From: Haematococcus lacustris
Lineage: Eukaryota; Chlorophyta; Chlorophyceae; Chlamydomonadales; Haematococcaceae
Length of the DNA: 64,000 nt
NCBI GenBank assembly: GCA_030144725.1
Contig: JASKMD010000031.1
Span: 7,942,129 to 8,006,128, forward strand
Reading direction: 5' to 3'
Shown: positions 19,159 through 64,000 of the stretch, piece by piece
How positions within the stretch are numbered: position 1 is the stretch's first letter
How the letters are laid out: each line of letters begins with the position of its first letter
Made by a program: the position numbers and the translations under genes
The notes under the pieces: generated by a model
The model's database searches: none
Told to the model about the DNA's origin: nothing
What the model saw: the letters and a program-made list of their open reading frames with translations, nothing else

Positions 19159-19697
19159 GATGGAGGAAAGAGGTTGAAGTCAGTCAGACCTTCAAAATTT
19201 CTGTGAGGCAGGTTTTGTGCTGCCTTTAGTGTTGAGTTAGTGCAGCTACGCATTGAACAAGAGCAGAAGCTTTCATCAATATCTTCCTTTGACGCTCCTC
19301 AATACGCGTTATAACATCCGCATACGCGTGTACATGACAATTCGTGAAATTGGGGCACAGCCGGGCCGCATCCGCCTGTATGCCCGTGGGCGCGTCCGCG
19401 AGGGCATACACATTCAAGTGTGTGCAAATTTATCTCCTGTCCCGATAGATGGCCGCATACGTACATACGGGATGCAAATGCATCGGTGTGACCTTCAATA
19501 ACATATGAGCGTAAAGAATGTTTCAAGCAAGCATGGCCAACACAAACAGATGCAGATGACCTACATGTACCCTTATGCAGATATCATCAACATTGCATGC
19601 CTATACTTGCATCGTTGCTGTTGACCTTGCTGGCGCTCCCCCCCCTCCAAGAAGCATGTGCATATCTCTGGCAGGCACCTAGCACACAACCACATGT
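19159..19697. other. Non-coding, possible Copia LTR remnant
   Basis: Directly downstream of the Copia end lies relatively AT-rich sequence with no meaningful frame. An LTR would be expected here, but I cannot define its ends, so this is only positional inference. Confidence 0.3.
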
Positions 19698-20144
19698 TTG
19701 CACTGAGAATCATAGAAATCAAATACTGTTCGGACTCACGGTGGACGGACCAATTAAACAAGGCACTCACTCAACACACCCACTTAGCCGAGACCATACG
19801 CAAGGAAGACCATATGGTCGCTATCATACCAATCCTACTAGGCATAGGGGGCATAACCTACGAAGCGCACACACGGCAACACCTCTTGGCCCTCGGGATC
19901 ACACAAGCCAACACCACCAAGCTGCTCAACAAGTTAACTAGACACGCTATGGAGACAGCCCACTCTATAGCAAAGACAAGCTACAGACTCAGGGCTACCA
20001 AAGGGGGGGGAGGGTAGGGGGACGCCTCTTCTTTGGCGTGATGGTGGGAGCAGACCGCGCCCCAGGCGGTAGCTCCTCCCTTAATGCACGCCGGTGAATA
20101 CCGGAGTGGTCTTCTTCTTTTTCTTCTTCTTGCACTGAGAATCA
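19698..20144 (+). mobile_element. 5'-truncated LINE copy 2 with perfect 15-bp target-site duplication
   Basis: TTGCACTGAGAATCA occurs at 19,698-19,712 and again at 20,130-20,144. Between them lies only the last 305 nt of the LINE frame, the shared 3' untranslated segment and a TTC-rich tail (20,111-20,129). This is the expected product of target-primed reverse transcription with severe 5' truncation. It is the same family as copy 1, with several base differences. Confidence 0.92.
19713..20017 (+). pseudogene. LINE copy 2 coding remnant
   Basis: The frame enters at IIEIKYCSDSRWTDQL (the ExK part of the nuclease-like domain) and continues through IRKEDHMVAIIPILLGIGG and HTRQHLLALGITQANT to RLRATKGGGG and a TAG. 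It lacks the four extra bases seen in copy 1, so it shows the uninterrupted reading of this C-terminal end. Being a truncated fragment, it has no function of its own. Confidence 0.85.
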
Positions 20145-20471
20145 GATGAAGTTAACAGATCGAATTGATACCCGCAGAAGCTGCGTATCCCCGAGGCTCC
20201 CATGGGTTGCGGCCTGCCCCTCGTCCTGTACAACTAGAGCAAGGCCACGCGCTGAAGGTGGCGCGGGAACTTGGCTCAGCCCGTACAATGCGCCACCCAA
20301 CGCTGAATCACGCAAGGCACCACACATGTGGTATGGTTGACGCGCATCCACCAGCAAGGCAGCACACGGCTGCCCCACGACCGCCTGAAGTGGGCCCGAC
20401 ACCAGCGGAAGGAGGAGCGTGTGCGTGGCGCCGGGGCCTACAGCTGGAGTGTTGCTGCCGCCCTCCACAGC
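20145..20471. other. 3' flank of the dynein-like gene
   Basis: This lies between the LINE copy and the predicted stop of the dynein-like gene (TCA on plus at 20,472-20,474). It presumably contains that gene's 3' untranslated region. I see no separate gene; open frames on either strand lack features. Confidence 0.4.
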
Positions 20472-61843
<41,372 letters not shown>

Positions 61844-62248
61844 AACATCCGCTCAATGTGCACAAATCAACCACCCCGAGGGTCTCCTTTCCCACTCCCA
61901 CTCTGGTTACGGTTAGGGCATGAATCGCGCGATTCATCGTGAATCGCGCGATTTTGGACGATTTGGAGCGATTCATTAACCGCCTGTTCTGGGTCGGCTG
62001 CAGCGGCTGCCGATGCTCCCGTTAGAATCAGCGTTTCGCGCCCTTTCCATCCATACCCTCGCAAGCAGCAGCGATGGCCGGCCAATGGCCTGCATGGCTG
62101 CATGGCTGCTAGAAAACTGGAGCAGCGGGCCGGTGCGGACCAGAGCATGAGACTAGCAGGGAGCCTTACAGCATCTGGCTCCTTTCCATTGTACTTGTGC
62201 CGTGACAGAGGCCGCCTTTGCAACAATCATGTCATCTCTATAACTTAT
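61844..62248. other. Upstream region of the dynein-like gene
   Basis: This interval lies between the predicted first coding exon and the TIR element. It carries the palindrome cluster at 61,920-61,977 and otherwise no frame of note. It is the expected place for the promoter and 5' leader, but no TATA-like element is convincing. Confidence 0.4.
61920..61977. promoter_or_regulatory. Cluster of GAATCGCGCGATTC palindromes upstream of the dynein-like gene
   Basis: ATGAATCGCGCGATTCAT at 61,920-61,937 is a perfect 18-bp palindrome. A second core AATCGCGCGATT lies at 61,942-61,953 and a half-site GCGATTCATT at 61,968-61,977. Core starts are about 20 and 26 bases apart. Repeated palindromes of this kind upstream of a gene suggest a dimeric transcription-factor site, but a structural repeat is also possible. 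Confidence 0.4.
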
Positions 62249-62720
62249 GGTCACCCCGGCCATTGGCCATGCCAATCCGTGACAGGCCTGCCGCTCGCAC
62301 CACGCCCTAGTGGAGGGTAGCGAAGGCTATCGCGGTAACTCACGCGCGCTAAAACTCGCGTTTTACACTGAAGCCTTGTCGCAGTACACCGCCCGCCACC
62401 AGGTCGAAACTTGAGATAGCGCAAACAAGCAGCAACCCACCTACAAGAGCAGGGTGGCGAGGCGCTCCGTGGCGTCCGTAGCAAAGTTCGCACCATGGAG
62501 GCAGCCTCGCAATACTGCGGAGTAGGCCATCGCAGTGCGCCATGCTACCGAGCCATGTCATTACACCACGAGACTGAGTCACGTCACGCTTAGCTGAAGT
62601 TGTGCAAGTTGGGTGCATGGCACTGTTAATTTTGTGCTATTGGCTCAATCGGCTTTATCGGCTCATTCGTGCTATTCTGGCTCAGTTGGTGCTGCTGGTT
62701 TCAATCGAAAGTGCTTGGCC

Positions 62721-63368
62721 TTACATTTCATCTGCCTCGTCAACCCCCACTTCAGCCAACTGATCCTCCTCCATCTCTTGCTCCCACCTCAGATGTTCTA
62801 GGATGTCAGCCCTAAGCAATGGCTTCTTCTGCGTCAACCTCTTGCCCTTCCAGCCCAAGCACTCCCGTGCATACTCCTTCAACAGATGCACATTCAAGGT
62901 CATGTGGGCGCTTGCAATGTGTGGTGCCCGTGCATGCAGAAGCCTCAAGCACTCAGCATCTTCCTTCTTGTCACTTGCCAGTGTCACACGTCCAAACATG
63001 GGGATGCTGCTCAGGGTAGATGCTCCATGACACATGCACTGCTGTGGCTTGCTGCCCATGTGCCTCACACACGCACATGCAGTCTCAGACCACATGGGCG
63101 CAACCCCATCTGCGGGGAAGAACATTGCATGCATGGCCCGTGACCCAATGATGGTGCGAAGCAGCCTGTGGGCATCAGGGTCAAGCTCAGCACACTTCTC
63201 AACTTCCTCATCCTTCAGCACCAAACACCACCGTCGCTGCACGCTCCCCCTAGTCTGATGCGCAACACTGGCTGCTAGTTGTGCAGCTGGCACCACACAC
63301 TCTACATTATGCACACTTGCCAATGTCATGGGGCACACTTGCCAATGCCATGGGGCGCAGCATGTCAC
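62721..63368 (-). CDS. TIR-element frame 2, copy 2
   Basis: It is unchanged from 17,050-17,697: the same 215 codons ending in an acidic tail (EVGVDEADEM). Function is unknown. Confidence 0.5.
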   Translation of the reverse strand: MTCCAPWHWQVCPMTLASVHNVECVVPAAQLAASVAHQTRGSVQRRWCLVLKDEEVEKCAELDPDAHRLLRTIIGSRAMHAMFFPADGVAPMWSETACACVRHMGSKPQQCMCHGASTLSSIPMFGRVTLASDKKEDAECLRLLHARAPHIASAHMTLNVHLLKEYARECLGWKGKRLTQKKPLLRADILEHLRWEQEMEEDQLAEVGVDEADEM

Positions 63369-63402
63369 AACATGTCACAACATGTCACAGCAGGTCAAGC
63401 TC

Positions 63403-63957
63403 TCACCTCATGCATGCGTCCATGTGCTGACGCAACAGTAGCTCGCTGCGCTCCAGCCCCATTCTGCCGTTCTGCATTTGCTTAAGGGCCTGAGCCAGCT
63501 GGTGCTGGGTGCCCTGCAGTTGCTCAAGGTCCACAGCCAGCTGGTGCTGGGCACCCTGCAGCTGCTGCTGGTCCAGAGCCACCTGGCGTTGGGCATCCTG
63601 CAGCAGCTGCTGGTCCACAGCCAGCTGGTGCTGGGCACCCTGCAGCTGCTGCTGGTCCATGCTCAGCTGCTGCTGGGCGCTCCGGCCAAGGCAAGTGCGT
63701 GGGCGCTTATGGCCCCAACATGTGCTGGCATCCCCGCTTAATTGTTGTGGTGTTGCAAGGGCTGTTTCAAGGGCTGACAGCTCGGTAGGGCTCTGCAGGG
63801 TGAAGGATGGATGTTGCCACAATGGATGTCGCCACAATGGAGGTTCACGCCACTGCCACAGCCACCGCTTACCAGCTTGGCACGTATCGCATTTTCGCGT
63901 GCCAGGGCAGCGCGGCGTCGGGGTCCATGACGGCCCATCGCAAATTTCACAGGACAC
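63403..63957 (-). CDS. TIR-element frame 1, copy 2
   Basis: It is unchanged from 17,732-18,286, with the four 14-residue coiled-coil repeats. It likely splices into the 62,721-63,368 frame. Confidence 0.5.
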   Translation of the reverse strand: MSCEICDGPSWTPTPRCPGTRKCDTCQAGKRWLWQWREPPLWRHPLWQHPSFTLQSPTELSALETALATPQQLSGDASTCWGHKRPRTCLGRSAQQQLSMDQQQLQGAQHQLAVDQQLLQDAQRQVALDQQQLQGAQHQLAVDLEQLQGTQHQLAQALKQMQNGRMGLERSELLLRQHMDACMR

Positions 63958-64000
63958 AGTGCGAGAACTGCAACGATGAGGGCGCCCAGCGGCAGCACAG

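Larger units (their letters stand above)
62249..64000. mobile_element. Second copy of the 2.4-kb TIR element, truncated by the window end
   Basis: From GGTCACCCC at 62,249 to 64,000 the sequence follows 16,578-18,329 at a constant offset of 45,671, with all translated frames unchanged. The left TIR is complete. The right TIR would lie about 650 bases beyond the window. The left flank (TAACTTAT) differs from that of copy 1, as expected for an independent insertion, here just upstream of the dynein-like gene. Confidence 0.92.

Overview
The window reads as nuclear DNA of a flagellated green alga of the Chlamydomonadales (a Haematococcus-like genome would fit). The basis is spliced genes with GT..AG introns, a flagellar-type dynein heavy chain relative, very long perfect microsatellites, Copia and LINE remnants, and a Fanzor/TnpB-like relic. 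The taxonomic placement is inference; no rRNA or organelle marker is present.

Layout. (1) Positions 1-14,000 are repeat-rich accessory DNA. They hold a sized assembly gap whose flanks share 16 bases, a perfect CGGGG pentanucleotide array of about 302 units, and a pair of diverged inverted repeats about 8.5 kb apart (5.4 and 13.9 kb). Between those repeats lie three paralogous minus-strand reading frames of an unrecognised family, two more unrecognised frames, and a broken tyrosine-recombinase-like gene. (2) Positions 14,189-14,608 keep only the last two exons of a DEG/HtrA-type protease (PDZ domain). (3) Positions 14,661-20,144 are a nested transposon stack: the end of a Copia polyprotein, invaded by a 5'-truncated LINE, whose 3' tail was invaded by a 2,397-bp element with 150-bp terminal inverted repeats. 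A second 5'-truncated LINE copy follows, with a perfect 15-bp target-site duplication. (4) Positions 20,472 to about 61,843, minus strand, form one giant intron-rich gene for a dynein-heavy-chain-like protein. Tail, linker, AAA1-AAA6, stalk, microtubule-binding domain and C-terminal region can all be followed, mostly through phase-0 exons. (5) Positions 62,249-64,000 are a second copy of the 2.4-kb TIR element, apparently identical and cut by the window end.

The biological centrepiece is the dynein-like gene. The fold is conserved from tail to C-terminus and the stalk and microtubule-binding segment look intact. Yet the Walker A and B residues I can read in AAA1-AAA4 are replaced; for example, AAA1 reads GSQGSGQG where motors have GPAGTGKT. 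This suggests a non-motor, DNHD1-like dynein relative. Its introns carry unrelated tandem arrays (unit lengths 4, 6, 29 and 52 bp) and an antisense Fanzor-like pseudogene. A few frame breaks remain (29,232; about 24,060; about 21,000; about 37,320; about 55,770); draft-sequence error and gene decay cannot be separated by eye.
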